From Flavobacterium reichenbachii (GTDB taxonomy: Bacteria; Bacteroidota; Bacteroidia; Flavobacteriales; Flavobacteriaceae): a stretch of 64,000 nt of DNA. The DNA lies in NCBI RefSeq assembly GCF_002217435.1, contig NZ_MUHF01000017.1:124335-188334 (forward strand), given 5' to 3'. Each line of letters opens with the position of its first letter. Position 1 is the stretch's first letter. This document shows, piece by piece, positions 17,176 through 25,244 of this stretch. The translations under genes and the position numbers were made by a program. The notes beneath the pieces are model-generated. The model had not been told where the DNA came from and did not search any database. It worked only from the letters and a program-made list of their open reading frames with translations.

Positions 17176-17988
17176 TTACCAGCCTTTAATAACACCTTCT
17201 TTAAATTGTTCTTTTGCCACTTTTTCTACTGCAGCAGATTGAAAAGCTTTTACAAACTGTTTTACTTTTTCTTCGTTTTTATTGTCTTCTCTTGAAACTA
17301 CTAAGTTTACATAAGGAGAATCTGCTCCTTCTACAAAAAGAGCATCACGAGACGGAACTAAACCAGCCTGCGCAGAAAATGTATTGTTGATAATAGCAAC
17401 AGCAACTTTCTCGTCATCTAAAACTCTTGGCAGCTGCGGCGCTTCCAATTCTATTATAACAAGTTTTTTAGGATTCTCAACAATATCAATCACTTTAGGA
17501 AGTAATCCTGTTCCGGCTTTTAATTTTAGAAGTCCGTTTTTTTGCAATAACAATAAAGAACGCCCGCCGTTTGTAGGATCGTTCGGAATAGCAATTGTAC
17601 TTCCGTCTTTTAAATCAGCAATTGATTTTATTTTTTTTGAATACGCTGCGATTGGGTATAAAAAAGTTTTTCCGACAACTGCCAGTTTATAACCTCTTTG
17701 CTTAGATTGTTCTTCTAAATACGGAAGATGCTGAAAAGCATTTACATCGATATCTCCCTGATTTAACGCTTCGTTTGGAACTACATAATCATTAAATGGA
17801 ATTAACTCTACTTCCAGACCGTATTTTTCTTTGGCTTCTTTTTGTGCTGCCTGTGCTACTGTAAATTCAGGTCCAGAAGAAACTCCAACAGAAATATGAT
17901 GAGGATCATTCTTTTTTGGACCGCCGCAACTTGTTAAAACAGCCAAAGCAATTACGAAAACTGCCGTTATATTATTTTTTGATTTCAT
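17176..17988 (-). CDS. metQ: Methionine ABC transporter substrate-binding lipoprotein MetQ
   Basis: A 270-residue NlpA/MetQ-family lipoprotein. I start it at the ATG at 17986-17988, because the signal MKSKNNITAVFVIALAVLTSC with its lipobox (Cys21) follows directly. A longer frame reading back into metI is not needed. Family features include ISVGVSSGPEFTVAQ, the FNDYVVPNEALNQGDIDVNAFQH region, and the SIADLKDGSTIAIPNDPTNGGR motif that lines the methionine pocket. It binds D/L-methionine outside the inner membrane and delivers it to MetI. It is the last gene of metN-metI-metQ, 19 bp after metI, followed by a strong terminator. Confidence 0.92.
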   Translation of the reverse strand: MKSKNNITAVFVIALAVLTSCGGPKKNDPHHISVGVSSGPEFTVAQAAQKEAKEKYGLEVELIPFNDYVVPNEALNQGDIDVNAFQHLPYLEEQSKQRGYKLAVVGKTFLYPIAAYSKKIKSIADLKDGSTIAIPNDPTNGGRSLLLLQKNGLLKLKAGTGLLPKVIDIVENPKKLVIIELEAPQLPRVLDDEKVAVAIINNTFSAQAGLVPSRDALFVEGADSPYVNLVVSREDNKNEEKVKQFVKAFQSAAVEKVAKEQFKEGVIKGW

Positions 17989-18007
17989 TTTTTTAGTATT
18001 AAAATTA

Positions 18008-18661
18008 TTATCTATGGTCAAAATATTTTGAAAGTCTGTCTCCTGCAAATTGTATGATAAATACCAGAATGACAAGCAGAATAAGAACAGTATTCATAAT
18101 CGTACTGTCATAACCAATATAACCGTATTGATATCCTATTTGTCCTAATCCGCCAGCTCCAACAGCACCGCCCATTGCAGAATAACCTACAAGTGTAATA
18201 AAAGTGATGGCTGCAGCATTGATCAGAGAAGGAAGTGCTTCTGGCATTAATACCTTAAAAATAATCTGCAAAGGTGTTGCACCCAGCGCCCTTGCTGCTT
18301 CTATTAATCCCTGCGGTAAAGCTAAAAGACTATTTTCTACCAAACGTGCAATAAATGGCGCTGCTCCAATACTTAACGGAACTAAAGCGGCGCTTACACC
18401 AATCGAAGTGCCAATAAGAGCTCTTGTAAAAGGAATCATCCAGACAATTAAAATGATAAAAGGAATCGAACGAAAAACGTTTACCGTTATAGAAAGGATG
18501 CGATTAAGAGTAGTATGTTCTAATAATTGTCCTTTTCTGGTAAGGAACAAAAATATTCCGGCAGGCAGACCCAGAACAAAACCGAAAAATCCCGATACAA
18601 ATGTCATGACTATCGTTTCCCAGGTTCCTTGTATTAGTAAATTTATAACAGATTCAGACAT
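18008..18661 (-). CDS. metI: Methionine ABC transporter permease MetI
   Basis: A 217-residue permease with five hydrophobic segments (about 18-42, 58-80, 90-110, 150-170 and 185-205). The cytoplasmic EAA-type loop [23 protein letters not shown] couples to the ATPase. Length and motifs are those of MetI. Its start overlaps the end of metN by 8 bp, so the two are translationally coupled. It forms the membrane channel of the MetNIQ importer, two copies per complex in the known family structure. Confidence 0.93.
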   Translation of the reverse strand: MSESVINLLIQGTWETIVMTFVSGFFGFVLGLPAGIFLFLTRKGQLLEHTTLNRILSITVNVFRSIPFIILIVWMIPFTRALIGTSIGVSAALVPLSIGAAPFIARLVENSLLALPQGLIEAARALGATPLQIIFKVLMPEALPSLINAAAITFITLVGYSAMGGAVGAGGLGQIGYQYGYIGYDSTIMNTVLILLVILVFIIQFAGDRLSKYFDHR

Positions 18662-19685
18662 GGCCTAAAATTTGAGTTTTAATATGATTTTCTTTAAAAT
18701 ATTCGATGGCTAGTTTTTGATTTTCTGTCGTTCCCGAAAGATCAACCAAAAGAATTCCTAAACGTGTTGTACCTGCATAGGTAGTCTGCGCGCTGACAAT
18801 ACTGGCATTGATTCCGAATCGTGTTGCGGCTTGTGTCAATAAAGGTTCGTCGGTGCTTTTTCCTGTAAATTCTAATTGCAGTAACGTATTGCTGTCTGCC
18901 GTCCAATTGGTTTTTAACTTATCGGCATAAAACTGAGGCAGATCAACATGAAGGGCAGAAGCGATAAATTTTTGTGTAATCGGATCTTTTGCGCTCGTAA
19001 AAATTTCGCTCAAAGTTCCGTGTTCAATAACTTCACCGTGACTGATTACGGCAACAGTATCGCAGATCGCTCTTACAACTTCCATTTGGTGTGTAATCAG
19101 CAAAATGGTAATATTGAGTTTATTATTTATATTTTTTATAAGATTTAAAATAGATCTTGTAGTTGCAGGATCGAGCGCACTTGTAGCTTCATCACAAAGC
19201 AAAACTTTAGGATTGTTGGCAAGCGTTCTTGCAATGGCGACACGTTGTTTTTGTCCGCCTGATAAACTTGCAGGATAATCATTTCTCTTTTCTGTTAATC
19301 CAACTAATTCTAAAAGTTCTTCTACACGATGCTTAATTTCTTTTTTTGAAATGCCTGCTAATTCTAATGAAAAAGCAACATTGTCGTAAACTGTGCGGGA
19401 AGAAAGCAGATTAAAATGCTGAAAGATCATTCCGATTTCTCTTCTTTTCAGCGTTAATTCTTTTGCAGATAATTCTAAAAGATTAATGTCGTCTACAATA
19501 ACTTGTCCGGAATCAGGTCTTTCTAAAAGATTTACACAGCGAATAAGGGTGCTTTTTCCGGCACCAGAAGTTCCGATAATGCCAAAAATAGCACCTTGCG
19601 GAATTTGAAGCGAGACGTTTTTTAAAGCGTGAAAAGTGCCGCGCGGTGTCTTAAAAGATTTACTTATATTTTTTAATTCAATCAT
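18654..19685 (-). CDS. metN: Methionine ABC transporter ATPase MetN
   Basis: A 343-residue ATPase. The Walker A motif GTSGAGKST is at 38-46, the signature LSGGQ at 141-145, and Walker B VLLCDE at 161-166 is followed by ATSALDP. A C-terminal NIL (ACT-like) domain at about 265-340 binds methionine in MetN proteins and shuts transport when the amino acid is plentiful (family knowledge). It is the first gene of metNIQ. Its leader is short, about 49 bases from the box at 19741, and contains no SAM riboswitch, unlike the peptide operon at 51191. Confidence 0.95.
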   Translation of the reverse strand: MIELKNISKSFKTPRGTFHALKNVSLQIPQGAIFGIIGTSGAGKSTLIRCVNLLERPDSGQVIVDDINLLELSAKELTLKRREIGMIFQHFNLLSSRTVYDNVAFSLELAGISKKEIKHRVEELLELVGLTEKRNDYPASLSGGQKQRVAIARTLANNPKVLLCDEATSALDPATTRSILNLIKNINNKLNITILLITHQMEVVRAICDTVAVISHGEVIEHGTLSEIFTSAKDPITQKFIASALHVDLPQFYADKLKTNWTADSNTLLQLEFTGKSTDEPLLTQAATRFGINASIVSAQTTYAGTTRLGILLVDLSGTTENQKLAIEYFKENHIKTQILGHV

Positions 19686-19740
19686 TTTATTTTGATGGGT
19701 AATAAATACGGTATGTTTTTAATGAAAATGAAATATGCGG

Positions 19741-19748
19741 CAAAGGTA
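19741..19748 (-). promoter_or_regulatory. Candidate -7 box (TACCTTTG) of metNIQ
   Basis: Matches TAnnTTTG on the minus strand and predicts a start near 19734. The nearest TTG upstream is 14 bp away, shorter than the usual 19, so the promoter may be weak or activated. Confidence 0.4.
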
Positions 19749-19911
19749 AGGCTAAAAACCTGCAATTTCATTCAATCGCAGCCAACTTGTACTGAATCTG
19801 ACTCGGTTTATGCACTTTATTCATTGCCAAAAAAGTGTCTAAAAACACATAAAATTACGCAGTTGGTAATAACTTGACAGGTTTTGTAGAATTAAGATAC
19901 AAAACAGCTGT

Positions 19912-19940
19912 AAAAAGCGGCATTATAATAATAATACCGC
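19912..19940 (-). terminator. Terminator after the alpha/beta hydrolase gene
   Basis: On the minus strand GCGGTATTAT, a short loop, ATAATGCCGC, then TTTTT. One T-G wobble occurs in a 10-bp stem. A second hairpin (TACAAAAC/GTTTTGTA) follows at 19880-19902. Confidence 0.75.
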
Positions 19941-19981
19941 ACGTCAAATTATCGGGTGTTTTTTATTCACCTATTTTACAA

Positions 19982-20722
19982 TCAACTGATTAAAAACTCT
20001 TTTAGCCTTTTATTAAATTCTGCCGGCTGTTCCATCATTGGTGCGTGTCCGCAATGATTAATTAAATGCAGATAGGCATTAGGAAGTAAATAAAAGAATT
20101 CTTCTGCAACGCTGAGCGGCGTTACGATATCCTGCATTCCCCAGATTAATAAAACAGGAAGTGCTATAGAAGTAAGATCATCTTTAAGATTTTGATTTCG
20201 TGCCGCTTTGGCCGTGCGTACAACCGATAAAGCTTTTTCTTTATCCTGAATGGTATTGTAAACATTCTCGATTAAGGAATCAGAAATAATTTCCTGATTA
20301 TAAAAAACCTCGCGAACTTTTTCGGCTATAAATTCAAAATCATTTATGCGCGGAAAAGACATGTCTAAAGTACTTTCGTATAATCCAGAACTGCCCGTAA
20401 GAACGAGTTTTTCAACTTCATTCGGATATTCTAAAGCATATAAAAGAGCAATATGTCCGCCTAATGAATTACCAATTAAAATGGGTTTTTCTATTTGATT
20501 TTCAGTAATGTATTCACATAAAAATTTTACATAATGCTTTAGTGTAGCGTCTTTTTCGCTTTTTTTATATAATGGTAATTTTGGAATGAAAATATTATGA
20601 TCTGCCGAAAAATTATCTTTCACAGCATTCCAATTACTTAAATCTCCAAATAACCCGTGAAGCAGGATTAAGCTTTCTCTTTTTACTTTTACAGATTCTG
20701 ATGTTATGATCGTATTTTCCAT
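19982..20722 (-). CDS. Alpha/beta-fold hydrolase
   Basis: A 246-residue hydrolase of the alpha/beta fold. The oxyanion region LILLHGLFGDLSNW is near 17-30 and the nucleophile elbow is GNSLGGH. A late Asp lies in GMQDIVTP and the catalytic His in INHCGHAPMMEQP, so the Ser-Asp-His triad is complete. There is no signal peptide; it is cytoplasmic. The subfamily resembles esterases and dienelactone/2-hydroxy-6-oxo-hydrolases, which cannot be separated by eye. It is a single gene with an ideal promoter at 20747-20777 and a terminator at 19912. The natural substrate is unknown. Confidence 0.85.
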   Translation of the reverse strand: MENTIITSESVKVKRESLILLHGLFGDLSNWNAVKDNFSADHNIFIPKLPLYKKSEKDATLKHYVKFLCEYITENQIEKPILIGNSLGGHIALLYALEYPNEVEKLVLTGSSGLYESTLDMSFPRINDFEFIAEKVREVFYNQEIISDSLIENVYNTIQDKEKALSVVRTAKAARNQNLKDDLTSIALPVLLIWGMQDIVTPLSVAEEFFYLLPNAYLHLINHCGHAPMMEQPAEFNKRLKEFLIS

Positions 20723-20746
20723 GTTTCAATAGGTTTGGATTGAATA

Positions 20747-20777
20747 CAAATGTAAGGTTTTATATTTAATATACAAA
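20747..20777 (-). promoter_or_regulatory. Near-ideal Bacteroidetes promoter for the hydrolase gene
   Basis: On the minus strand TTTG at 20774-20777, exactly 19 bp, then TACATTTG at 20747-20754. This is the full -33/-7 arrangement of the Bacteroidetes primary sigma factor. The predicted start is near 20740, 18 bases before the ATG. Confidence 0.7.
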
Positions 20778-20861
20778 TTCTATGTAATTAGTAGAATATA
20801 AAAATAACATTTCTCTTTTTCTTTAAAATGCGGCTGCTTTTAGGTACTATTTTCTGTGAAG

Positions 20862-21572
20862 TTATTGCTGAACTAATTCTAATTCTTCAATAATCAATTT
20901 TTTCATTTTGGTATGAATATAATCTAAAGCTTCAGCATAAGAGATGTCATATTTGCGTTTGATGTTCTGCAGATGCAAAGGAAATCCGGAAACAATCTTG
21001 TCGTAATAAACGTTGAGTTGATTCTCAGAAGGCATTTCGTATTTTAAACGCAGTTGAAATCTTCTAAGCAATGCAGTATCAATAATCTCGTAATGGTTTG
21101 TAGCGCAGATTAATAAGCTGTCTGAGGGGAAATAATCAAAAAGCTGAATGATTGTATTGACCAAACGACGCATTTCGCCGACATCTTTATCATCACTGTC
21201 ACGGCTTTTTCCGATCTGGTCAAATTCATCCAGAAACAGAACCGCTCTTTCCCGAATTGCTTTGTCAAAAATGGCTTTTAAATTCTTAGAAGTCTCGCCG
21301 ATTCTGGCATCGATAACAGTACTGAGATTTACAATAATGATCTTTTTGTTGAGCGTATTGGCAATGGCTTTTGCAGTAGTTGTTTTACCGCAGCCCGAAC
21401 TTCCGTGCAGTAAAATCTTGTTGTCTACTTTAAGATTGTATTTTTTTAATTCTTCAATATATTGATGTTCTTTAATGATCTGAAGCAAAGCAGATTTGTT
21501 TTCGTCGCTAAAGAATAAATCATCCAAAGCAATTTTCTCGGTATCGTTTACAGTAAGATCATTAAGATTCAT
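20862..21572 (-). CDS. Small AAA-family ATPase
   Basis: A 236-residue ATPase with Walker A GSSGCGKT at 57-64, a pore-like segment and IGETSKNL at 91-98, Walker B VLFLDEFD at 111-118, sensor 1 CATNH and arginine residues in LLRRF. It resembles FtsH/SpoVK-type AAA modules but has only ~45 residues before the ATPase core and no protease or membrane part, so it needs a partner for any unfoldase or remodelling role. In other bacteria such stand-alone AAA genes often sit beside a subtilase gene; none is present here. It follows the yggS gene by 30 bp and may be co-transcribed. Confidence 0.8.
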   Translation of the reverse strand: MNLNDLTVNDTEKIALDDLFFSDENKSALLQIIKEHQYIEELKKYNLKVDNKILLHGSSGCGKTTTAKAIANTLNKKIIIVNLSTVIDARIGETSKNLKAIFDKAIRERAVLFLDEFDQIGKSRDSDDKDVGEMRRLVNTIIQLFDYFPSDSLLICATNHYEIIDTALLRRFQLRLKYEMPSENQLNVYYDKIVSGFPLHLQNIKRKYDISYAEALDYIHTKMKKLIIEELELVQQ

Positions 21573-21602
21573 GTCATTGTATTTTTTTGCAAAATTAAGG
21601 TT

Positions 21603-22334
21603 TTATTCTGCATTATTTTCGTTCCAGATTTCTTTTCCCAAAAAGCGGTTTCCAAATATCGATGTTCCAATTCTAACCATATTAGAACCTTCGGCAATAG
21701 CGAGTTCTAAATCCTGAGACATTCCCATAGAGAGTTTTAGATTCGTTAAACCGTCTATTTTGGCATCGTAAATTTTGTCCCGAATTTCTCTTAATAATCT
21801 TAAAGAAGGTAGCATTTTTTCTTTGTCAACATCCAGCAGGCCAATTGTCATTAATCCCTTAATTTGGAGTGTTGGATATTCTTTTATTTTTTTAATGAAA
21901 GCTAAAACTTCATCGGGCGGAAGACCAAATTTACTTTCTTCATAAGAAGTATTTACCTGCACAAAAACATCAAGGGTTCGGTGCTGTTTTTCTAATTGTG
22001 TATGCAGTTCTTTGGCCAGATTTAAGCGATCCAGAGACTGAATGCAGGAAACATATTTTAGCACGTCTTTTACTTTGTTGGTTTGCAGATGCCCAATAAA
22101 GTGGCGCTCGATAACCAGATCTTTTAATCCTGAATCTTTGTCGCGAAGTTCCTGCATTTTGTTTTCACCAATTAAGGTTTCTCCGGCTTCTACTGCAATT
22201 CGAATATTTTCTGGAGCAACAGTTTTTACGGCCAGCAAAAGTGCAACATCTGCTGGATTTCTCCCTGCCAGAAGACACGCATCTGTTATTCGTTGGTGAA
22301 CTTCTTTCAGGTTTAAAATAATTTCGTCTTTCAT
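21603..22334 (-). CDS. yggS: YggS-family PLP homeostasis protein
   Basis: A 243-residue alanine-racemase-fold protein of the YggS/PLPBP family. The PLP lysine is expected in LLAVKTV (about residue 37). IGENKMQEL, HFIGHLQTNK and the C-terminal LSMGMSQDLELAIAEGSNMVRIGTSIFG motifs are diagnostic. It binds pyridoxal phosphate and is thought to keep PLP and amino-acid/keto-acid pools in balance. It is monomeric and cytoplasmic, with no racemase activity in studied members. It leads a likely two-gene unit with the AAA ATPase. TCTGGAC-type sites lie in the divergent region upstream, near the MocR-like PLP-dependent regulator's possible targets. Confidence 0.93.
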   Translation of the reverse strand: MKDEIILNLKEVHQRITDACLLAGRNPADVALLLAVKTVAPENIRIAVEAGETLIGENKMQELRDKDSGLKDLVIERHFIGHLQTNKVKDVLKYVSCIQSLDRLNLAKELHTQLEKQHRTLDVFVQVNTSYEESKFGLPPDEVLAFIKKIKEYPTLQIKGLMTIGLLDVDKEKMLPSLRLLREIRDKIYDAKIDGLTNLKLSMGMSQDLELAIAEGSNMVRIGTSIFGNRFLGKEIWNENNAE

Positions 22335-22415
22335 GCTGTAAAATTATAGGTTTTCAGGATGGTGGTTTTGATCCAGTTTTGAATATTAAAAGTAGTCCAG
22401 ATTTGTTATGAAAAC

Positions 22416-22503
22416 GAGAGCCATAGCCCAGACAGCAGCGGCATCCTTTCTGTGCCTTCTTTAGGCAGAGAAAGATACAGCGGATGGCTGGAATAAGCTC
22501 CTG
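22416..22503 (+). ncRNA. Conserved-type structured RNA, Flavo-1-like candidate
   Basis: A GAGCC...AGCCC segment, then GCAGCGGCATCC, a hairpin CTTTCTGTGCC-TTCTTTA-GGCAGAGAAAG (22447-22475), then ATACAGCGGATGGCTGGAATAAGCTCCTG. GAGC at the start pairs with GCTC at the end, and AGCCAT pairs with ATGGCT. The pattern GCGGCATCC...AGCGGA...GG..TAGCTCC recurs in Flavobacteria and fits my memory of the Flavo-1 RNA motif, which I cannot check here. It lies upstream of the box at 22586, so it is probably not part of that gene's mRNA leader. Confidence 0.5.
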
Positions 22504-22523
22504 ATTATTATTTTAATGAATGA

Positions 22524-22561
22524 TCTGGACCAGTTAGAGCTGATTATTAAAAAAACTGGAT
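22524..22561 (+). promoter_or_regulatory. Candidate MocR-type half-sites upstream of the DUF2024 gene
   Basis: TCTGGACCAGT at 22524-22534 and ACTGGATC at 22555-22562 lie just upstream of the TAAATTTG box at 22586, which has no -33 TTG. TCTGGAC also occurs at the start codon of the MocR-like gene (24391) and inverted at 22395-22402. A shared regulator is inferred. Confidence 0.35.
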
Positions 22562-22585
22562 CATTTTAGAATTTTAGATCTGCTG

Positions 22586-22593
22586 TAAATTTG
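22586..22593 (+). promoter_or_regulatory. Candidate -7 box (TAAATTTG) of the DUF2024 gene
   Basis: Matches TAnnTTTG and predicts a start near 22600. It excludes the TTG at 22591 as an initiation codon and supports the ATG at 22654. Confidence 0.45.
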
Positions 22594-22653
22594 TCTTATA
22601 AAAATCAATGTTTTAGGAAAGATTTTTTAGATATTAATTTTAATAAAGATTTT

Positions 22654-22917
22654 ATGAAAATAGCGGTATGGGATACTTATGTAACCCGAAAAGACGGCAA
22701 AATTATGCATTTTGATATTTTGGTAGATGAAGATACAAAAAATGCAGAAGAGGTTTTTGAATATGGAAAAAAATACCTGAAAAGTGTGGCGCAGGAAGGG
22801 CAGGAGTTAAGCTCAAAAGAATGCAGATTCTGTCATATTGATAAGGCGCCAATTGAAATTGAAAACCAGGTACGGGAAAATGGTTTTTCTATTATTGAAA
22901 TGGAAAACTGTAATTAG
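22654..22917 (+). CDS. DUF2024 family protein
   Basis: An 87-residue protein that begins MKIAVWDTYVTRKDGKIMHFD and ends with a Cys-containing segment ECRFCHIDKAPIEIENQV. This matches DUF2024, a small cytoplasmic family of unknown function, at the normal length. The in-frame TTG 63 bases upstream lies in the predicted promoter box, so the ATG is preferred. The ECRFCH motif could hold a metal or be redox-active (inference). It stands alone between yggS and the MocR-like regulator, with a shared terminator downstream. Its upstream sites suggest control by that regulator. Confidence 0.8.
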   Translation: MKIAVWDTYVTRKDGKIMHFDILVDEDTKNAEEVFEYGKKYLKSVAQEGQELSSKECRFCHIDKAPIEIENQVRENGFSIIEMENCN

Positions 22918-22941
22918 TTTTATTTTAGAATGGTTGATTGT

Positions 22942-22977
22942 GAGACTGAAAGTATAGCGGCTTTCAGTCTTTTTTTG
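22942..22977. terminator. Bidirectional terminator overlapping the MocR gene end
   Basis: GACTGAAAG, eight bases, CTTTCAGTC, then T7. The stem (22944-22969) covers the stop codon of the minus-strand regulator gene at 22964-22966. It ends transcription of the DUF2024 gene on the plus strand. Confidence 0.8.
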
Positions 22978-24391
22978 TTTCTAAAAGTGCAGCAAGCGCA
23001 AGAATTCCTTCTTCCATTTGTGTTTCTGTTAATGAAGCGTAGCCTAAACGAAAACCAGAAATAGTTTCGCCAAAACTAAAGTTTTCCGGATTTATAATCT
23101 TGATTCCTTTTGCTAAAAGCTGGTGGTAAACGAGTTGTACATTTGTTTGGGATTTTGGCACAATCCAAAAAGCCAAACCGCCTTCTGGTCTTATAAAAGC
23201 TGCTTTATCTTTTAAATATTGACTGCAAAGATTTTCAAAATAATCTCTTTTTGCTTTATAAAGAACATTTGTTTTTTTGAGGTGACGCTTGATTTTACCT
23301 TCGTTTATAAGACTTAAAACTGCTTCTTCCATGATGTTGTCGCCTTGTACGTCTATAATTTTCCTGTGTCGGCTTATTTTCTCAATATTTTCGAGAGAAC
23401 TTGTCAGGTAGCCAATACGCAGTGCCGGTGCCACAATCTTACTTAATGTGCCAATATAAATATAGTTCTGCAGCGAATCGTAACTGGAAATGGGTAATAT
23501 TGGCCGTTGTCCAAAATGAAATTCGTTATCATAATCGTCTTCTATAATTGTAAAACCATATTGATTGGATAATTCGATAAGTCTTAATCTTTTTTTGAGC
23601 GATAATGTTACGGTAGTCGGAAACTGATGATGAGGTGTAACGTAAATGGCTTTTATGTTGGGATATTTTTTAAGATATTCTTCGGCTTGGCCGATATCAA
23701 TCCCGTCTTTGTTGATGTTAAGAGGAAGTAATACTGCGCCTGCATTTTCAAAAGCTTCCCATGCGGGTTTATATCCTGGATTTTCGATCATGACATAATC
23801 GCCTTTTTCAAATAAGCAGTGTGCGGCAAGGTACATCGCCATCTGACTCCCTCGTGTAATGCAGATTTGTTCTGGAGCAATACTCATTCCTCTTTTAAAA
23901 TTGAGCATCTGCGCAATTGCTTTTCTAAATTCGGGATGCCCCAATTCGCTGCTGTAACCCATAATCTGCCATCTCGATTTTCTGCTGAATATTTCGCGAT
24001 AAGCTCTCGCCAGATCATTCATAGGAGCGAGACGGCTGTCGGGAAGACCATCATCAAAAATAAGATGCGGTTTTGGTTCTTCTTTATCGATTTTTATTTT
24101 TTGGCTGCTGGTTTTAAGCGTTTTATTTTCAGGAAGTATAGCTGCAGCAAAAGTTCCTTTTCGGTCTATTGTAATCAGCCAGCCTTCTGCAATTAGAACG
24201 TCAAGTGCGGCCACAATCGTATTTCTATTTACCTGCAGCAGTCCGGCAAGCTGTCGGCTTCCCGGCAGCGCATTACCGCTTGTAAGTTTTCCTGTTTTTA
24301 TCGCATTGATAACCGCATCTGCAATCTGCAGATAAAGGGCTTTTCCTGAATTTTTGTCAAGCTGAATCTCTAATGACCACGGTCGTAACAT
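22964..24391 (-). CDS. MocR/PdxR-type regulator (GntR domain fused to aminotransferase fold)
   Basis: A 475-residue protein. An N-terminal GntR winged helix at about 10-78 (ALYLQIADAVINAIKTGKL, LPGSRQLAGLLQVNRNTI) is joined by a linker to a fold-type I aminotransferase domain of about 110-470. PLP-site motifs include ITRGSQMA, YVTPHHQFP, IIEDDYDNEFHF and the lysine in IGTLSKIVAPALR. Proteins of this type sense PLP with an amino acid or amine and switch promoters such as pdxST or GABA genes. Candidate half-sites TGGACT and AGTCCA at its own start and -7 box suggest autoregulation. The regulated genes are not certain; the DUF2024 and yggS region is a candidate. Confidence 0.92.
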   Translation of the reverse strand: MLRPWSLEIQLDKNSGKALYLQIADAVINAIKTGKLTSGNALPGSRQLAGLLQVNRNTIVAALDVLIAEGWLITIDRKGTFAAAILPENKTLKTSSQKIKIDKEEPKPHLIFDDGLPDSRLAPMNDLARAYREIFSRKSRWQIMGYSSELGHPEFRKAIAQMLNFKRGMSIAPEQICITRGSQMAMYLAAHCLFEKGDYVMIENPGYKPAWEAFENAGAVLLPLNINKDGIDIGQAEEYLKKYPNIKAIYVTPHHQFPTTVTLSLKKRLRLIELSNQYGFTIIEDDYDNEFHFGQRPILPISSYDSLQNYIYIGTLSKIVAPALRIGYLTSSLENIEKISRHRKIIDVQGDNIMEEAVLSLINEGKIKRHLKKTNVLYKAKRDYFENLCSQYLKDKAAFIRPEGGLAFWIVPKSQTNVQLVYHQLLAKGIKIINPENFSFGETISGFRLGYASLTETQMEEGILALAALLETKKD

Positions 24392-24392
24392 C

Positions 24393-24441
24393 TGGACTGT
24401 TTGTTTTGTAAAATTGAAAATGATCTAATAGTCCAAAATTA
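24393..24441 (-). promoter_or_regulatory. Own promoter region of the MocR gene with inverted half-sites
   Basis: A TAATTTTG box (minus strand, 24434-24441) overlaps AGTCCA at 24430-24435. The inverted copy TGGACT lies at 24393-24398, against the start codon. A repressor bound to both would cover promoter and initiation site. Confidence 0.4.
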
Positions 24442-24554
24442 CATTATTTTTTTGTGGATTTGTTTATAATTCAAAAATTCTGGTAGATTTTAGGCTGTAA
24501 AAGTAAAGATAAAAATAAGTCTTATTGTTTTGTAATTCAGTCTTTTAAAGGTTG

Positions 24555-24583
24555 TTTGCATCCTCTTCTTGGTGGTAAATTTG
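24555..24583 (+). promoter_or_regulatory. Promoter of the L,D-transpeptidase-like gene
   Basis: TTTG at 24555-24558, 17 bp, TAAATTTG at 24576-24583. The predicted start near 24590 lies inside the longer open frame and supports the ATG at 24629 as the true start. Confidence 0.5.
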
Positions 24584-24628
24584 CATGTCTTTATTTCTAA
24601 GGACTTTAAAATTAAAATACCACATATC

Positions 24629-25225
24629 ATGAAACTATTCAATCTGCTATTTTTTATTACAGCCAGTTTTTTTACTGCTCCAAAATCTGATAAAATAGAA
24701 ACGCTGTCTGAAGCGGAAATGATTCGATTTAATAATCAGGTAACAGCAGTAAAAGCTCAAATTAGTTCTAACGGAATGTATAATACCAAAATTGCTTTTT
24801 TTGTTGATATGAAAATCAAATCGGGCAAAAATCGATTTTTTGTCTACGATCTTGAGAACGACAAAATCTTATATCAGGGATTGACTGCCAATGGTTCCGG
24901 TTCTGAAACCGGAGTTAGCGGCGAACTGAAATTTAGTAACGAACCCAATTCCAACAGTACTTCATTAGGAAATTATGCAATAGGAAAATCATACTATGGC
25001 AAGTTCGGAAAATCATATAAATTATGCGGTCTTGATGCGACAAACAATAATGCCTCAAAAAGAGCCATTGTACTACATTCTTATTCTGCTGTGCCAGAAG
25101 CAGAACAAGATTATTATATTGCTTTAAGCCACGGCTGTCCTATGGTAAATGAAGTTTTCTTTAAGAAACTGGAGAAAATAATAGATGCTTCAAAATCGAC
25201 TATTGTCTTAGATATTTATTACTAA
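24629..25225 (+). CDS. Murein L,D-transpeptidase catalytic-domain-like protein
   Basis: A 198-residue secreted protein with a short hydrophobic signal at about 1-18. The core has HSYSAVPEAEQDYY and then LSHGCPMVNEVFF, the His...Ser-His-Gly-Cys arrangement of YkuD-type L,D-transpeptidases, with Cys as the nucleophile. The KSGKNRFFVYDLEN and SLGNYAIGKSYYGKFGK stretches fit the YkuD_2-like subfamily of Bacteroidetes. It should act in the periplasm on peptidoglycan stem peptides, making 3-3 cross-links or attaching proteins. The preferred ATG follows the promoter at 24555-24583. It is convergent with the DUF418 gene, 19 bp away. Confidence 0.85.
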   Translation: MKLFNLLFFITASFFTAPKSDKIETLSEAEMIRFNNQVTAVKAQISSNGMYNTKIAFFVDMKIKSGKNRFFVYDLENDKILYQGLTANGSGSETGVSGELKFSNEPNSNSTSLGNYAIGKSYYGKFGKSYKLCGLDATNNNASKRAIVLHSYSAVPEAEQDYYIALSHGCPMVNEVFFKKLEKIIDASKSTIVLDIYY

Positions 25226-25244
25226 ATAGACTATTCAGAAAGAT

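Noticed and set aside
17989..18075. N-terminal extension of metQ into metI
   Set aside because: The extension would precede a normal lipoprotein signal and overlap metI by 68 bases. The ATG at 17986-17988 directly starts the signal peptide.
19686..19981. SAM riboswitch before metN
   Set aside because: None of the aptamer core segments occur in this region, although they are obvious at 51191-51286.
20862..21572. AAA ATPase as part of a subtilase-linked defence pair
   Set aside because: No subtilase or other typical partner lies nearby; only yggS precedes it.
22591..22653. Upstream TTG start for the DUF2024 gene
   Set aside because: The TTG is part of the predicted -7 box and the added residues do not belong to the DUF2024 start.
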